Of a stretch of 64,000 bases of DNA, positions 8,885 through 19,600 are shown in pieces. The notes beneath the pieces were generated by a model, which had not been told where the DNA came from, searched no databases, and saw only the letters and a program-made list of their open reading frames with translations. The position numbers were made by a program, and so were the translations under genes. This DNA is from Sphingomonadales bacterium Ga0077559 (GTDB lineage Bacteria > Pseudomonadota > Alphaproteobacteria > Sphingomonadales > Sphingomonadaceae): the NCBI GenBank assembly GCA_001464315.1, contig LNFK01000031.1:1-64000 (forward strand). Reading direction: 5' to 3'. Each line of letters opens with the position of its first letter. Within the stretch, counting starts at the first letter, position 1.

Positions 8885-9892
8885 TTACAGCAGCTTTCCG
8901 ATAACACCTGCGGTATCGACCATGCGGTTCGAGAAGCCCCATTCATTGTCGTACCAGCTTAAAACGCGGACCAGCTTGCCGTCGATCACCGAAGTTTCGA
9001 GGCTGTCGATGGTCGAGCTTGCGGGGCAGTGGTTGTAATCAATCGAAACCAGCGGCTCATCTGAATAAGCGAGAACGCCCTTCATTGCGCCTTCTGACGC
9101 GGCTTTCAGCAGAGCGTTCACTTCTTCAACGCTGGTGTCTCGCTTCGGCGTGAAGGTGAGGTCAACGATGCTGACATTGGGCGTCGGTACGCGGATAGCC
9201 GAGCCGTCGAGCTTGCCTTTCAGTTCGGGCATCACTTCACCGACGGCGCGCGCGGCGCCGGTTGTCGTCGGTATCATCGACATGGCGGCGGCACGCGCGC
9301 GGCGCATGTCGTCGTGGATTTGGTCGAGGATTTTCTGATCGTTGGTATAGCTGTGGATGGTCGTCATCAGCCCGCGCTCGATGCCGATTTCATCGTTCAT
9401 CACCTTTGCAAGCGGCGCGAGGCAATTGGTGGTGCAGCTGGCGTTCGAAACGATTACATCGTCTGACGTCAAGACGCCGTGATTGACGCCGAACACCACG
9501 GTTTTATCAACATTTTTCCCCGGAGCGGAGATCAACACGCGCTTCGCACCTGCTGCCAAATGCTTTTCTGCACTGGCACGGTCTGTAAAGAAACCGGTAC
9601 ATTCGAGCGCGATATCGATGCCATTTGCCGCATGCGGCAAGTTCGCGGGATCCCGCTCTGCAGTCACATGGATGCGCTTGCCGTTGACGATGATATCGTT
9701 GCCGTCGGCTTCCACCGTACCGGGGAAAGGTCCATGGACACTGTCACGCTTGAAAAGTAGCGCGTTCGCCTTGGCAGGAGCCAAATCGTTAATCGCCACA
9801 AGTTCAAGATCATGATCGTCGCGCTCCAAAATGGCGCGTGCCACAAGTCGGCCGATTCGGCCAAATCCGTTAATTGCTACTTTGACAGTCAT
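8885..9892 (-). CDS. gap: glyceraldehyde-3-phosphate dehydrogenase, type I
   Basis: Phosphorylating GAPDH of glycolysis/gluconeogenesis, 335 residues. The NAD-binding start [16 protein letters not shown] is typical. The catalytic cysteine C153 lies in [11 protein letters not shown], and [15 protein letters not shown] is present near the C-terminus. The aspartate in AINDLAP suggests NAD rather than NADP preference. It sits between tkt (12 nt upstream) and pgk (2 nt downstream), so the three are very likely one transcript. Confidence 0.97.
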   Translation of the reverse strand: MTVKVAINGFGRIGRLVARAILERDDHDLELVAINDLAPAKANALLFKRDSVHGPFPGTVEADGNDIIVNGKRIHVTAERDPANLPHAANGIDIALECTGFFTDRASAEKHLAAGAKRVLISAPGKNVDKTVVFGVNHGVLTSDDVIVSNASCTTNCLAPLAKVMNDEIGIERGLMTTIHSYTNDQKILDQIHDDMRRARAAAMSMIPTTTGAARAVGEVMPELKGKLDGSAIRVPTPNVSIVDLTFTPKRDTSVEEVNALLKAASEGAMKGVLAYSDEPLVSIDYNHCPASSTIDSLETSVIDGKLVRVLSWYDNEWGFSNRMVDTAGVIGKLL

Positions 9893-9903
9893 GTAAGCTC
9901 CTA

Positions 9904-11862
9904 TCAGCCCAATCTGGCGATGATTTGAGGGGTAATTTTATCAGGCGTCAGCCCGAAATGCTCGTAAAGTGCGTCAATGGGTCCCGATGCGCCGAAGCTA
10001 TCGATTCCGAACCGGAGGCCGTCGCCGACATAGCGCTCCCAACCCATGGTTGTGCCTGCTTCGATCGAAACACGCAGCGGACCTGCTGGCAATACTTCAG
10101 CCTTATACGCGGCAGTCTGCGCATCAAAACGTGCCCAACTCGGCATAGAGACTACGTCGGCGCCGATACCATGCTCTTCGAGCCGGTCAGCAACCGAAAT
10201 GGCGAGCGAGACTTCCGAGCCGGTTGCAACCAACACCACGCGGCGTGCGGCATTTGCCGTGCGCAGCGTATATCCGCCTTTAGCCGACATATTCGCACTG
10301 ATATCGGTGCGCAGTTGCGGCAAATTCTGGCGGGACAGAGCGAGCAAGGATGGGCGATCTGCGGTTTCAATCGCCAAGGCCCAGCATTCTGCGGTTTCTA
10401 TCGTGTCACAGGGGCGGAAAACATCGAGGTTGGGTATCAGGCGCAACGACATGATTTGCTCAATTGGCTGGTGCGTGGGGCCGTCTTCGCCAACGCCGAT
10501 GCTGTCATGCGTCATCACGTAGATGACCCTTGTTTCCTGCAATGCCGATAAGCGGATAGCAGGACGGCAATAATCGGAGAAGATGAGGAAGGTGCCACCA
10601 TACGGTATGACCCCACCGTGCAGCGCCATGCCGTTCATGGCCGCCGCCATACCGAATTCACGGATGCCATAATTCACATAGCGACCCGAATAATCGTTTT
10701 TGTCCAATATGTTGGTTGAAGGTGTTTTGGTAAAGTTTGAACCGGTGAGATCAGCAGAACCTCCGAGCAATTCGGGAATATCTGCGGTTGCCGCGACAAG
10801 CGCGATTTCCGACGCTTTCCGCGTTGCTATTTTCTGCGGGGCGGCGATCAACCCTTCGAGATGGGGCTTGAGCCAAGCACTATCGGGATTACCCGCCATT
10901 GTTGAAACAAATTCGGCGCCTTTGGATGATGCACCCAAGCGCTGTTTCCAGGCGGAGTGCGCCTCTTGACCTGCCTGCCCTGTAGCTCGCCATGCCCCCA
11001 ATATGTCGGCTGGAATTTCAAAAGCGGGGTACGGCCAGGAAATGGCATCGCGCGTCGCAACGATCTCGTCTTCGCCGAGCGGGCTGCCATGCGGGGCTTT
11101 CGTGCCCTCTTTATTGGGTGATCCTTTGCCGATTAATGTGCGACAAGCTATCAAAGACGGACGATTGTCTTCCATAGCATTCTTAATAGCACGATCTATA
11201 TCATTGAAATTATGTCCATCACATGCTTCGACATGCCAACCACTCGCAGTATAACGCGAAGGAATGTCTTCGCTGGTAGACAGGGTCGTCGCACCGTCGA
11301 TCGTAATCTTGTTATCGTCCCAGAACACGATCAACCGCCCGAGACCAAGATGTCCTGCAAGGCCGACTGCTTCGTGGTTGATGCCTTCCATTAGGCAACC
11401 ATCGCCAGCCACCACCCATGTCCGATGATCGACCAGATCGTCGCCAAAGCGCGCATTTAAATGCCTCTCGGCTATCGCCATACCGACTGCCATGGCAAGC
11501 CCTTGTCCTAATGGTCCGGTGGTGCACTCAACACCGTCGATCAGGAAATTCTCGGGGTGTCCGGCGCACGGGCTGCCTAATTGCCGGAAATTGCGAATGT
11601 CTTCAATTGTTGGGCTATCATAGCCGGATAGATATAACGTCGCATAAGCCAGCATTGATCCGTGACCGGCAGATAGAACGAAACGGTCACGGTCGGCCCA
11701 ATCAGGCGCTTTTGCATCGAATTTCAGATATTTGGAATATAGTACAGTCGCAACGTCGGCCATGCCCATTGGCATTCCCGGATGTCCGCTATTGGCCGCC
11801 TGCACTGCATCCATTGCCAACGCGCGGATGGCGTTTGCCATCTGTCCGTGATTGACAGTCAT
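9904..11862 (-). CDS. tkt: transketolase
   Basis: Transketolase moves two-carbon ketol units in the pentose phosphate pathway, using thiamine diphosphate. The 652-residue product is full length. It has [15 protein letters not shown] at the start, the ThDP/Mg motif [13 protein letters not shown] near residue 155, the pyrimidine-domain active-site [15 protein letters not shown], and a C-terminal domain ending with the family's [14 protein letters not shown]-like tail. It leads the block tkt-gap-pgk-fda. The promoter should lie within 11863-12087, which separates it from divergent genes. Confidence 0.97.
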   Translation of the reverse strand: MTVNHGQMANAIRALAMDAVQAANSGHPGMPMGMADVATVLYSKYLKFDAKAPDWADRDRFVLSAGHGSMLAYATLYLSGYDSPTIEDIRNFRQLGSPCAGHPENFLIDGVECTTGPLGQGLAMAVGMAIAERHLNARFGDDLVDHRTWVVAGDGCLMEGINHEAVGLAGHLGLGRLIVFWDDNKITIDGATTLSTSEDIPSRYTASGWHVEACDGHNFNDIDRAIKNAMEDNRPSLIACRTLIGKGSPNKEGTKAPHGSPLGEDEIVATRDAISWPYPAFEIPADILGAWRATGQAGQEAHSAWKQRLGASSKGAEFVSTMAGNPDSAWLKPHLEGLIAAPQKIATRKASEIALVAATADIPELLGGSADLTGSNFTKTPSTNILDKNDYSGRYVNYGIREFGMAAAMNGMALHGGVIPYGGTFLIFSDYCRPAIRLSALQETRVIYVMTHDSIGVGEDGPTHQPIEQIMSLRLIPNLDVFRPCDTIETAECWALAIETADRPSLLALSRQNLPQLRTDISANMSAKGGYTLRTANAARRVVLVATGSEVSLAISVADRLEEHGIGADVVSMPSWARFDAQTAAYKAEVLPAGPLRVSIEAGTTMGWERYVGDGLRFGIDSFGASGPIDALYEHFGLTPDKITPQIIARLG

Positions 11863-12087
11863 CTTTCCGTCCCCTTTTTCAGACCCGAATACCCAAAGAA
11901 TATGGGCATAAAAGATTGCAGGCCGGACTATCCCGAGTCGCCGATGCGCACCCTTTGCGGAGCGAACATGCTTGCGTCAAGCCAAAGGCTTTGCATTTCA
12001 ATTGGAAGCGCTATCATTCTGGACTTGGAAGTAGAATTGCCAAAATCTCCAAATTTGTTAAACAGTCAAAACAACAGGGAGTAAACT

Positions 12088-12279
12088 ATGGCGCAACAAC
12101 GGCTAATCCAGGCAATCGGCAGAATTGAACGTGCTTTGAACCGCCTTGAACGCATGCCCGCATCTGCTGCCCAAAACGGCGACGGCGGCCAACTTGCCTC
12201 AAAGCATGACGCGCTCAAAGCCGAAACCCGGGCAGCGATCCGCGAACTTGATGCAATTCTTGCGAATGGTGCGAACTAA
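12088..12279 (+). CDS. small coiled-coil protein upstream of zapA
   Basis: This 63-residue product (MAQQRLIQAIGRIERALNRL...) is helical with heptad-like spacing of Leu, Ile and Ala, consistent with a coiled coil. GGGAG lies 7 nt before the ATG, and the stop overlaps the zapA start (TAATG). The tight coupling and shape suggest a partner of ZapA or a ZapA/ZapB-like accessory in divisome assembly; that is inference. I do not recognise a named family. Confidence 0.75.
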   Translation: MAQQRLIQAIGRIERALNRLERMPASAAQNGDGGQLASKHDALKAETRAAIRELDAILANGAN

Positions 12280-12599
12280 TGGCTGATGTAAGACTGTCGA
12301 TCGCGGGCCGTGAATATATCGTGACATGCAAGAATGGCGAAGAATCCCGTTTAATGGCACTGGGCGCCATGGTGGACGAAAAAGCCCGCGAGGCTGGCGG
12401 TCCGTCTGGAGGCCTGAACGAAAGCCGCCTGCTGCTGTTTTCGGCTTTGCTGCTCGCTGACAAATTGCACGACAATCCTTCCGGCAATGTTGCATCCGCT
12501 ATAAAAAACGATACCGATCCGGCGGTCGAACAAGCCGCAGAAACACTAGAGAGATTAGCAGACCGGTTGGAAAGTTTGGCGCTGCGGCTTGAGAATTAA
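12279..12599 (+). CDS. zapA: cell division protein ZapA
   Basis: ZapA binds FtsZ and bundles its filaments in the Z-ring. The 106-residue protein has the family pattern. The N-terminal globular part reads VRLSIAGREYIVTCKNGEE, with Asp, Lys and Ala in the following LGAMVDEKAREA. A long amphipathic helix fills the C-terminal 40 residues (QAAETLERLADRLESLALRL) and forms the tetramer coiled coil in the family. Position directly ahead of 6S RNA and the folate cyclo-ligase is the usual proteobacterial arrangement. Confidence 0.92.
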   Translation: MADVRLSIAGREYIVTCKNGEESRLMALGAMVDEKAREAGGPSGGLNESRLLLFSALLLADKLHDNPSGNVASAIKNDTDPAVEQAAETLERLADRLESLALRLEN

Positions 12600-12619
12600 G
12601 ATATCTGCGCTATATTGAT

Positions 12620-12783
12620 CGTGGCGGGACTGCCCGGCACGAACTGATGAGAACATCCCTGAGGCGATTATTTATCTAAGGGAGCTGTCCCTGTTTGGAT
12701 CCTGGTCCAGACTAAACGGCGCCCACCTGACGTTTTGGCGTCAGAGGATATTCCGGGAAACGACCCATGGTGGTTCCGCTAAC
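12620..12783 (+). ncRNA. ssrS: 6S RNA
   Basis: The 206-nt gap between zapA and the folate cyclo-ligase gene is the standard location of 6S RNA, which binds RNA polymerase sigma-70 holoenzyme and mimics an open promoter. The sequence has closing-stem halves GCGGGAC (12624-12630) and GTTCCGC (12773-12779). Between them are segments typical of alphaproteobacterial 6S RNA (GAACATCCCTGAGGCGAT, GGAGCTGTCC, GGCGCCCACCTGACG). Exact ends are estimated from the closing stem. A covariance-model match would confirm it. Confidence 0.82.
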
Positions 12784-12805
12784 GACTTGAGGACTGAATT
12801 CGGAC

Positions 12806-13369
12806 ATGGATACCGACAAAGCAACCATGCGCCGTACGTATCGCCAAAGGCGTGATGAATATGTGCGCTCATTAAGCGATCAAGACCGCCATGTCGCTTT
12901 TTCGCAAGTCCCCACCCCGCTGGGCGTCCATCTCCGTGCAGGATGCACAGTAGCAGGCTATATCGTCAAAGACAGCGAAGCAAGCCCGCAAGCCCTGCTA
13001 GAGGCCGCGCATGAACGCGGTTGCAATATCGCGTTGCCGCATGTCACCAGTCGTCTCGCGCCAATGCGATTCCTGCGTTGGCGGCCAGGTGACCCGCTCG
13101 TATCGGGAACATTTGGCTTGATGCAACCGGCAGCGGATGCCGAGCCGGTCTCACCCGACGTGGTTCTTGTCCCGCTTGTTGCATTCGACAGCCGCCTAAT
13201 GCGGCTGGGTCAAGGTGCTGGCCATTATGACCGCGCGCTCAGCCTCTTGGCCGACGCTACCGCCATCGGAATTGCATGGTCTGTTCAGCATGCGCCTGCC
13301 ATCGAAGCCGACCCATGGGATATCCCGATGGACGCCGTTTTAACCGAAAAATCCTGGATAACGTTATGA
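12806..13369 (+). CDS. fau: 5-formyltetrahydrofolate cyclo-ligase
   Basis: This 187-residue enzyme converts 5-formyl-THF to 5,10-methenyl-THF using ATP. Recognisable features are the basic N-terminus (RRTYRQRRDEY), the middle block ALPHVTSRLAPMRFLRW, and the C-terminal substrate/ATP site VPLVAFDSRLMRLGQGAGHYDRAL. That block corresponds to the family LxGxGxGYYD motif, with minor changes. Linkage to 6S RNA and zapA is conserved across proteobacteria. The stop overlaps the next gene as ATGA. Confidence 0.92.
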   Translation: MDTDKATMRRTYRQRRDEYVRSLSDQDRHVAFSQVPTPLGVHLRAGCTVAGYIVKDSEASPQALLEAAHERGCNIALPHVTSRLAPMRFLRWRPGDPLVSGTFGLMQPAADAEPVSPDVVLVPLVAFDSRLMRLGQGAGHYDRALSLLADATAIGIAWSVQHAPAIEADPWDIPMDAVLTEKSWITL

Positions 13370-13602
13370 ACCAGAACTCCCCCACCCCTAGCTGGCGCAA
13401 ACCTGCAGGTATGTTCGCGATATTGCTACTGATCTGCGTGTGGGTCTTCGTGATTGTGAGCCTGTCGAATTATATAGACCAAATCCACATATTGGCCCAG
13501 GCCGTGGTGTACCTGGTTGCCGGCATAATCTGGATTGCGCCGCTAAGGCCGCTCATGATCTGGATGGAAACCGGCTCGTTCCGAGCACCCCACGAGGACT
13601 AA
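13366..13602 (+). CDS. DUF2842 small membrane protein
   Basis: This 78-residue protein has two predicted membrane helices (about 14-35 and 42-58), followed by the family-like PLRPLMIWMETGSFRAPHED tail. It matches DUF2842, a short alphaproteobacterial membrane family of unknown function. The ATG at 13366 overlaps the preceding stop by 4 nt (ATGA). An in-frame upstream ATG at 13276 would extend it inside the folate gene and lacks support. Confidence 0.82.
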   Translation: MNQNSPTPSWRKPAGMFAILLLICVWVFVIVSLSNYIDQIHILAQAVVYLVAGIIWIAPLRPLMIWMETGSFRAPHED

Positions 13603-13614
13603 CCTCAAAAAGGG

Positions 13615-13691
<77 letters not shown>

Positions 13692-13947
13692 TTAAAGCGG
13701 TGGAGGCGCACTAGAAGCGGCGCAAGATTCTGTCAACGAACTTTCTCGGTGAAATTCCCCAAGCGCCAAATTCTGACGGCGCTGACGTCAGCATCCACTA
13801 CCAGAAACAGTTGATGAAGCAGACCGAATTTTACAAATTGTTACGCATTATCTCATATTATATTGTATTATAACATATAGTTAGGTTGGTTAACGACCAC
13901 ACGCTGGGTTAACCGTTTCTTGACATTGTGCTGGTATAAATACGGGC

Positions 13948-14958
13948 ATGATAACTGACCAGACCATATTCCCGCGCGCAAATTTCGCCATCCGCCGACT
14001 ACCCTTTGCGGCTGTCGCATGGGCAATGCTGACCGTAAGTTCCCCCGCCTTTGCGGCAGGCACGCTGGCCGGAACCGATATCGATAACATCGCCGAGGCG
14101 ACATATGACACGCCATCGGGACCGGTAACGATCCAATCCAATCTCGTGCGCATCAAGGTCGACGAGTTGCTGGATGTGACCGTGGTCACCACCGATCCGG
14201 GTGACATCACGACCGCGCCTGGTGCTACCGGCAATGTACAAACATTCCGAATTACCAACACCGGCAATGGCGAAGAAGCCTTCCGCCTGACGGCAAACAC
14301 CGGCATTGGCGGCGATGATTTCGATCCCACGCTGACGCAAATCGTACTCGATACTAATGGTAACGGTGTTTATGATCCCGGCGTTGACACGGTCTATGTC
14401 GCAGGATCGAATGATCCGCTGCTTCAGCCCGATCAAAGCATCATTGCCTTTGTCATTACCAGCACGCCTGTCACCGTTACCAACGGCAACCGAGGTACCA
14501 CTGGATTAACCGCAGTTGCGGTGACCGGAAGCGGAGCGCCCGGCACCAGCTTTGTCGGCGCGGGCCAAGGCGGCGGAAACGCCGTTGTCGGCACCACGGG
14601 CGCCGACGCGGATGCCAACAGCTTTCTTGCTGTTCAGGCAGCATCGCTGGCGCTCGTCAAATCGGCGACGATCGTTGATCCTTTCGGTGGAAACCGCCCG
14701 GTACCAGGCGCCGTTATCACCTACAGTTTAGTAGCAACCGTTTCCGGGGCAGGAACGCTCAATAATCTCGTCCTTACTGACCCTATTCCCGTTGGCACTG
14801 CCTATCAGACTGGGTCGCTGACGCATGAGGCCGCATCGTTGACCGACGCCGCAGATGCCGACGCTGGCAACTTTAATGGCACTCGGATTAGCGTTGCAGC
14901 CGGCAATGTACCTGCCGGGCAGACCAGAACCATAACGTTCAGAACGGTTATCCAATGA
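13948..14958 (+). CDS. exported DUF11-type repeat protein with Ca-binding-like loop
   Basis: This 336-residue protein begins with a likely signal peptide (cleavage near SSPAFA-AG, about residue 36) and is then Thr/Ala/Gly/Asp-rich with beta-strand character. Residues near 131-143 read DTNGNGVYDPGVD, a DxNxNGxxD calcium-binding-like loop. The C-terminal 90 residues resemble a DUF11 (CARDB-like) domain (LVKSATIVDPFGG..., GAVITYSLVAT, VLTDPIPVGTAYQTGSL) and include DAADADAGNF, which recurs in the third gene of the cluster. It is the first of four consecutive genes for exported proteins. The function is unknown; a surface or matrix role is inferred. Confidence 0.82.
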   Translation: MITDQTIFPRANFAIRRLPFAAVAWAMLTVSSPAFAAGTLAGTDIDNIAEATYDTPSGPVTIQSNLVRIKVDELLDVTVVTTDPGDITTAPGATGNVQTFRITNTGNGEEAFRLTANTGIGGDDFDPTLTQIVLDTNGNGVYDPGVDTVYVAGSNDPLLQPDQSIIAFVITSTPVTVTNGNRGTTGLTAVAVTGSGAPGTSFVGAGQGGGNAVVGTTGADADANSFLAVQAASLALVKSATIVDPFGGNRPVPGAVITYSLVATVSGAGTLNNLVLTDPIPVGTAYQTGSLTHEAASLTDAADADAGNFNGTRISVAAGNVPAGQTRTITFRTVIQ

Positions 14959-15431
14959 TGAAATCACTCATAACCGCAATAATTGCGTTGATGGTCGCAA
15001 TGCTCGGGGTTTCGGCGCACGCCGCAACCCCGCTGCAGCTTTCAAGCAATGTCTTTGTTGAAAAGCAAGTCGTTCGCGCCGACGGCACCCGGACGGTTGT
15101 GCTCGAAAAGCCCAACTTGGTTTTGCCCGGTGATAATCTGGTGTTTGTGGTCAAATATCGCAACGTCGGCACGGCCACGGCCAATAATTTCGTCGTCACC
15201 AACCCGCTGCCGCAGGCGGTTGCTTTCAACGGCACATCCGACGGTACCGAAATTGTTTCGATCGATGGTGGATTAAAGTGGGGGGCGTTGAAAACGCTGC
15301 GCATGGCGAACACCGATGGCACTTCGCGCGCCGCACAGCGCGGCGATGTAACCCATATCAAATGGAACTTAAATCAACCGCTTACCGCAGGCGCGGAGGG
15401 CAAATTGATCTTTCGTGGAATCGTCAAATGA
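14955..15431 (+). CDS. exported DUF11-type protein, single domain
   Basis: This 158-residue product has a clear signal peptide (LITAIIALMVAMLGVSAHA-A, cleavage near residue 23-24) and one DUF11-like beta domain. Family-like segments are KPNLVLPGDNLVFVVKYRNVGTA, FVVTNPLPQAV and a C-terminal GAEGKLIFRGIVK. It starts in an ATGATG whose first ATG overlaps the preceding stop, so it is coupled to the first gene. Such domains usually occur as tandem repeats in cell-surface proteins; a free-standing exported copy could be a subunit or pseudopilin-like component, which is inference. Confidence 0.8.
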   Translation: MMKSLITAIIALMVAMLGVSAHAATPLQLSSNVFVEKQVVRADGTRTVVLEKPNLVLPGDNLVFVVKYRNVGTATANNFVVTNPLPQAVAFNGTSDGTEIVSIDGGLKWGALKTLRMANTDGTSRAAQRGDVTHIKWNLNQPLTAGAEGKLIFRGIVK

Positions 15432-15502
15432 TTTTCGCGGGACCGTCTCGATTGCGGCGGAGTGGGCGCAATCATTTAAGTAGTGCAACAGGAGTAGCAA
15501 GC

Positions 15503-16618
15503 ATGACCAGTAAGCTAAAGCTTCTCAGCGCTTCGTCCGGATTTGGCTTGATGCTGGCTTTTGCGAGCCCTGCATATGCTCAGAATACCGACGCGAATAC
15601 GCTGATTACCAATAACGTTACCGTCAACTATCAAGTCGGCGGTGTCGCGCAAACGCCAATCGCGGCGCAAGACAATTTTCGCGTCGACCGTAAGATTTTG
15701 TTCTCGGTAGCTGAAAAGACAGCAACGGGTACGACTACGGTAACTTCTGGCCAGCAGGACCAGATCACTGCCTTTACGATCGTTAACAGCTCGAACGATA
15801 CCCTTGATTTCTCACTAGCCGCGACCAACACTGCAAACGGCACGACAATCGGCGGCGGACGTGGAACAGACAATATCGACGTCGCAAACTTCGAATATGC
15901 GATTGATACCAATGGTAACGGCATTCTCGACGGGGCAGAGGCATTTGTCGGGTCGTTGACGCTCAACGACATCCTTAAGGGTGGCACGGTCCATGTCTTG
16001 GTTCGCAGCGACATTCCGGTCAGCGCAAACGGTTCGGTTGCCGTTGTTCAGTTGGCTGCAACTGCATTGAACAGCAATGGCACGGCGATTACGGCTGTCA
16101 CCGACGCCACGGCCAATACTGCCGATACGACAAGTGGCACGTTCCAGACGATCTTCGCAGAAGATCTGACGCCTCTACAAGGTAACGCATCGCGCAATGG
16201 CGTTTCGTGGGCATGGGATGACTACACTGTGTCAGCTCCAGTTTTGTCTGTTGCCAAAACGAGCCGTATTATCAGTGACGGTGTCAGTGTTACCAACCCC
16301 AAGGCTGTTCCAGGCGCGGTTGTTGAATACTGCATTTCCGTTGCAAACGGTGCAGGCGGAGCAACTGCGACATCCGTGGCCATTTCCGACCTTGTGCCGG
16401 TGAATACCACTTATGTTGCCGGCTCGATCCGCGTAAACGCAACTGTAACGACGCCGGGGCCGACGCAGACTTGCTCTGGCGGTACGGCAGTTACTGATGC
16501 AGCCGACGCAGATGCCGGTGAATTTGGCACACCTACAGCGAACACCGCTTATGGCGATTTGACCAACATTGCGGCAAGCACGGCAAACGCCATGATTTTC
16601 CGCGTTACGCTGAACTAA
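15503..16618 (+). CDS. exported DUF11-type repeat protein, paralogue-like to the first gene
   Basis: This 371-residue protein has a signal peptide (cleavage near ASPAYA-QN, residue 26), a beta-rich body and a C-terminal DUF11-like domain (VLSVAKTSRIISDG..., AVPGAVVEYCISVANG, ISDLVPVNTTYVAGSI). It shares two features with the cluster's first gene: a DTNGNGILDGAEA calcium-binding-like loop and DAADADAGEF. This suggests duplication or a common ligand. I chose the ATG at 15503, which has AGGAG 8 nt upstream and gives a proper signal peptide; the frame is open further upstream but overlaps the previous gene. Asn, Thr and Ala are strongly enriched. Confidence 0.83.
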   Translation: MTSKLKLLSASSGFGLMLAFASPAYAQNTDANTLITNNVTVNYQVGGVAQTPIAAQDNFRVDRKILFSVAEKTATGTTTVTSGQQDQITAFTIVNSSNDTLDFSLAATNTANGTTIGGGRGTDNIDVANFEYAIDTNGNGILDGAEAFVGSLTLNDILKGGTVHVLVRSDIPVSANGSVAVVQLAATALNSNGTAITAVTDATANTADTTSGTFQTIFAEDLTPLQGNASRNGVSWAWDDYTVSAPVLSVAKTSRIISDGVSVTNPKAVPGAVVEYCISVANGAGGATATSVAISDLVPVNTTYVAGSIRVNATVTTPGPTQTCSGGTAVTDAADADAGEFGTPTANTAYGDLTNIAASTANAMIFRVTLN

Positions 16619-16629
16619 GAAAGAAAATG

Positions 16630-16662
16630 GGCGGCGCGCGGACCTTCCGCCGTCGCCTTTTT
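16630..16662 (+). terminator. hairpin with T5 tail between third and fourth DUF11 genes
   Basis: GGCGGCG (16630-16636) pairs with CGTCGCC (16651-16657) with one G-T, and inner GG/CC pairs can add to it. TTTTT follows at 16658-16662. It looks like an intrinsic terminator or attenuator placed 6 nt before the start of the 1696-residue gene. It may set a lower expression level for the large barrel protein than for the small secreted ones. Confidence 0.55.
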
Positions 16663-16667
16663 CGCTC

Positions 16668-19600
16668 ATGAAGCCATTAACCAAGATAATAATAAAAAGC
16701 GCTGGTGTGCTTGCGGCAGGAACGCTCCTTCCTGTCGCAAGCCTACCTGCGTTTGCGCAAGGTGCGCCGCAAATAATCACCAATACAGCAATGGCCGAGT
16801 GGACCGTGGGCGGACAAACGCTATCGCGGCCGTCCAATACCGTTCAATTCTCAGTTGAAAGTGCGCCTGCGACACCGCCGGTACTATCGCTGTTTCGTTT
16901 TTCCAAGGGCCCTGGTGCATCGCCAGCAGAATTGCCGCCAACGATGTGCACTGGCAGCAATGGACCAACCCCTGTCACTTTCGGCGGGGTCTATTCCGGT
17001 CTGGATACCAATCCCGCCAGCATTTTGCCGGCTACAGCCATTCGCGCGGGCGAACCATTGGTCATTCAGGTCGATCATGCGGCAAAAAACATCAATCCTG
17101 GCGTGATTGATCAGTTTGATGTCGTGATAGCCACCCCCAATGGAGACAGGGAGCGTATTACGCTGACCGAATCTGCCGTTAACAGCGGCAGGTTTACCGG
17201 TTTCATCATGACAAAGGCAGCCCCCCCACCTCCGGTCATCGGCGATTGCGCACTTTCGGTGCGACCCGGTGACACTGTAGACGTCGAAATCGACGATTCC
17301 GGCACGGGAGTCGTCGTTGGGACGCAGCCGGTGGAGATACTGGTCGACCCGTTCGGGGTAAGTTTCGACAGCGGCGATGGCGCGCCGGTAGATGGCACCA
17401 CGGTGACAATTGTGGATGCTACAACGGGGCAGCCTGCCACTGTTTTTGGCGACGACGGCGTCTCGGCTTTCCCCAGTACGCTTGTGACTGGGAGTACGGT
17501 AACCGACAGTAGCGGCAGAATTTATGCTTTTACTTCAGGGTTTTATCGTTTTCCATTTTTGCGACAGGGGACTTACAGGCTGATCGTGACGCCACCTGCC
17601 CCGTATAAATTTCCATCGGTGGCGACACCGGCCGAGCTGGCGCCTTTGATCAGGCCTGACGGCGGTCCGTTCACGATCGCTCCCGGGTCGTACGGAGGCA
17701 CGATTACGCTTTTCGACCCGGCCCCTGTGAGGATAGACATCCCACTCGACCGGCCCGGCGGGGCTTTGAAGCTGAGCAAAGTGACCTCGACAGCTACGGC
17801 TATGCCCGGAGATGTTGTTCAGTACCGCGTCTCAGTGTCCAATCCCGACCGTATACGCAATTCTGGCCCAGTTACGGTGACTGACCGCCTGCCAGCGTCT
17901 ATGCGCTTGCGCCAAAATAGCATTCGTTATCAGGGTGTTAGTATCATTCCCACGGTTACGGCCGATGGCAGCAGTTTCAGTGTTGCCCTGCCCCCATTGG
18001 CGGGCGGTGCTTCTGGCTTGCTCACTTATTTAGCCGAAGTTCGGCAGGACGCGCGCCCCGGCGATGCGATCAACCTTGCATCGGCAGCCGATAATCGCGG
18101 CACGTCCAGCGGTACCGTCGATGCCATCGTGCGCATCGTGCGCGACGGCATTAGCGAACGTTTCACGCTTGTTGGCAGGGTCACCGAAGGCGGATGCACG
18201 CTCGATCCGCGCAAAGCCAATGGCATTCAGGGCGTCCGCGTGATGCTTCAGGACGGCACCTACACCGTCACTGATGACGACGGCCGCTATCATTTCGAAG
18301 GATTGATCCCGGGTCTTCACGTGGTCCAGATCGACCCGGTCAGCTTCCCGCTCGACATGGCACCCATCGATTGCGCGAAGAACACGCGCAGCGCTGGTAA
18401 TGAGATTTCCCGCTTTGTCGAAGGACGCGGCGGCAGCCTGAAACGCGCTGATTTCCGGGCAAAAACTATTCCGGCACGCGCGCCGATCAACAGCAATGCC
18501 AAGCCATTGCCGCCTGCGCCAACCGACGCTGACGCCGCTGGTGCAGAGCGAGACTGGACCGCTGGCCTGACACCCGGAGCCGGATTTGTCTTCCCGGAAA
18601 CCGACTATAACCCGCGCGTCAAGGCGATCCGCATTGCCGTCAAGCATCGCCCGGACCAGAAGGTTCAGCTGTCGCTCAACGGCAAGCCTGTCAGCGCGCT
18701 GAACCTCGACGGTCTGAAGAAAAGCCCTGATGGCACCGTCTTTGTCAGTGTGTGGCGCGGCGTGGTCATCGAGGAAGGTAATAACCAGATTAGCGCCAAG
18801 ATCGTCGATGCCGTCGAAAATGTGGTCGAAACGCTGGATCGCAATGTTTATTTCGCGCTGCCGCCGATCCAGGCGCAGTTCATCAAGGAACATTCGGTAC
18901 TTGTCGCTGACGGTATCACCCGCCCGCGCATCGCGTTTCGCCTTACCGACCGGGCAGGCAAGCCGATCCAGCAGGGCGCAACCGGCGATTTCAGCGTCAA
19001 TGCGCCCTACAGAGCAGCGCTGGACGCCGATGCGGAGCAAGCGAGCCAGTTGAGTGGTCTTGAGCGCGCCAGTGCCGTGTGGCGCGTCCACGACGACAAT
19101 GGCCTTGCCTATGTCGAACTAGAGCCGACGACCGCGTCGGGCACCGTCGCGCTTAGCTTCAATTTCCAAAACGGCCAGACCAAGCGGGAACAGCGTATCG
19201 AAACCTGGCTCGATCCGGGCGATCGCCCTTGGACCGTGGTTGGTTTTGCCGCTGGCACTGTTGGCTTCAACAAGCTTTCCGAAGGCCTAGAGACTCTCGT
19301 CGATGACGACGACCAGTTGAACCTCGACGGCCGCATAGCGCTTTATGCCAAGGGCCGCGTGACCGGCAAATGGCTGATGACGATGTCCTATGACAGCGAT
19401 AAGAAGGAAGATGAAACCCGCTTTGCTGGCGTCATCGACCCGCGCCGTTACTACACGATCTATGCCGACCGCACTGACCAGCGTTATGACGCGGCATCGG
19501 TTCGCCGCCTGTATTTGAAGCTTGAGCGTCCGCAATTCTACGCCTTGTTCGGCGACTATCAGACCGGCATCGACGAGCCAGAACTCGCGCGCTACCAGCG

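Noticed and set aside
13886-13947. TTGACA followed by TATAAA before the first DUF11 gene, and two GTTAAC motifs nearby
   Set aside because: The TTGACA to TATAAA spacing is only 9 bp, too short for a sigma-70 promoter. The TTAA spacing (15 bp) does not fit the CtrA consensus.
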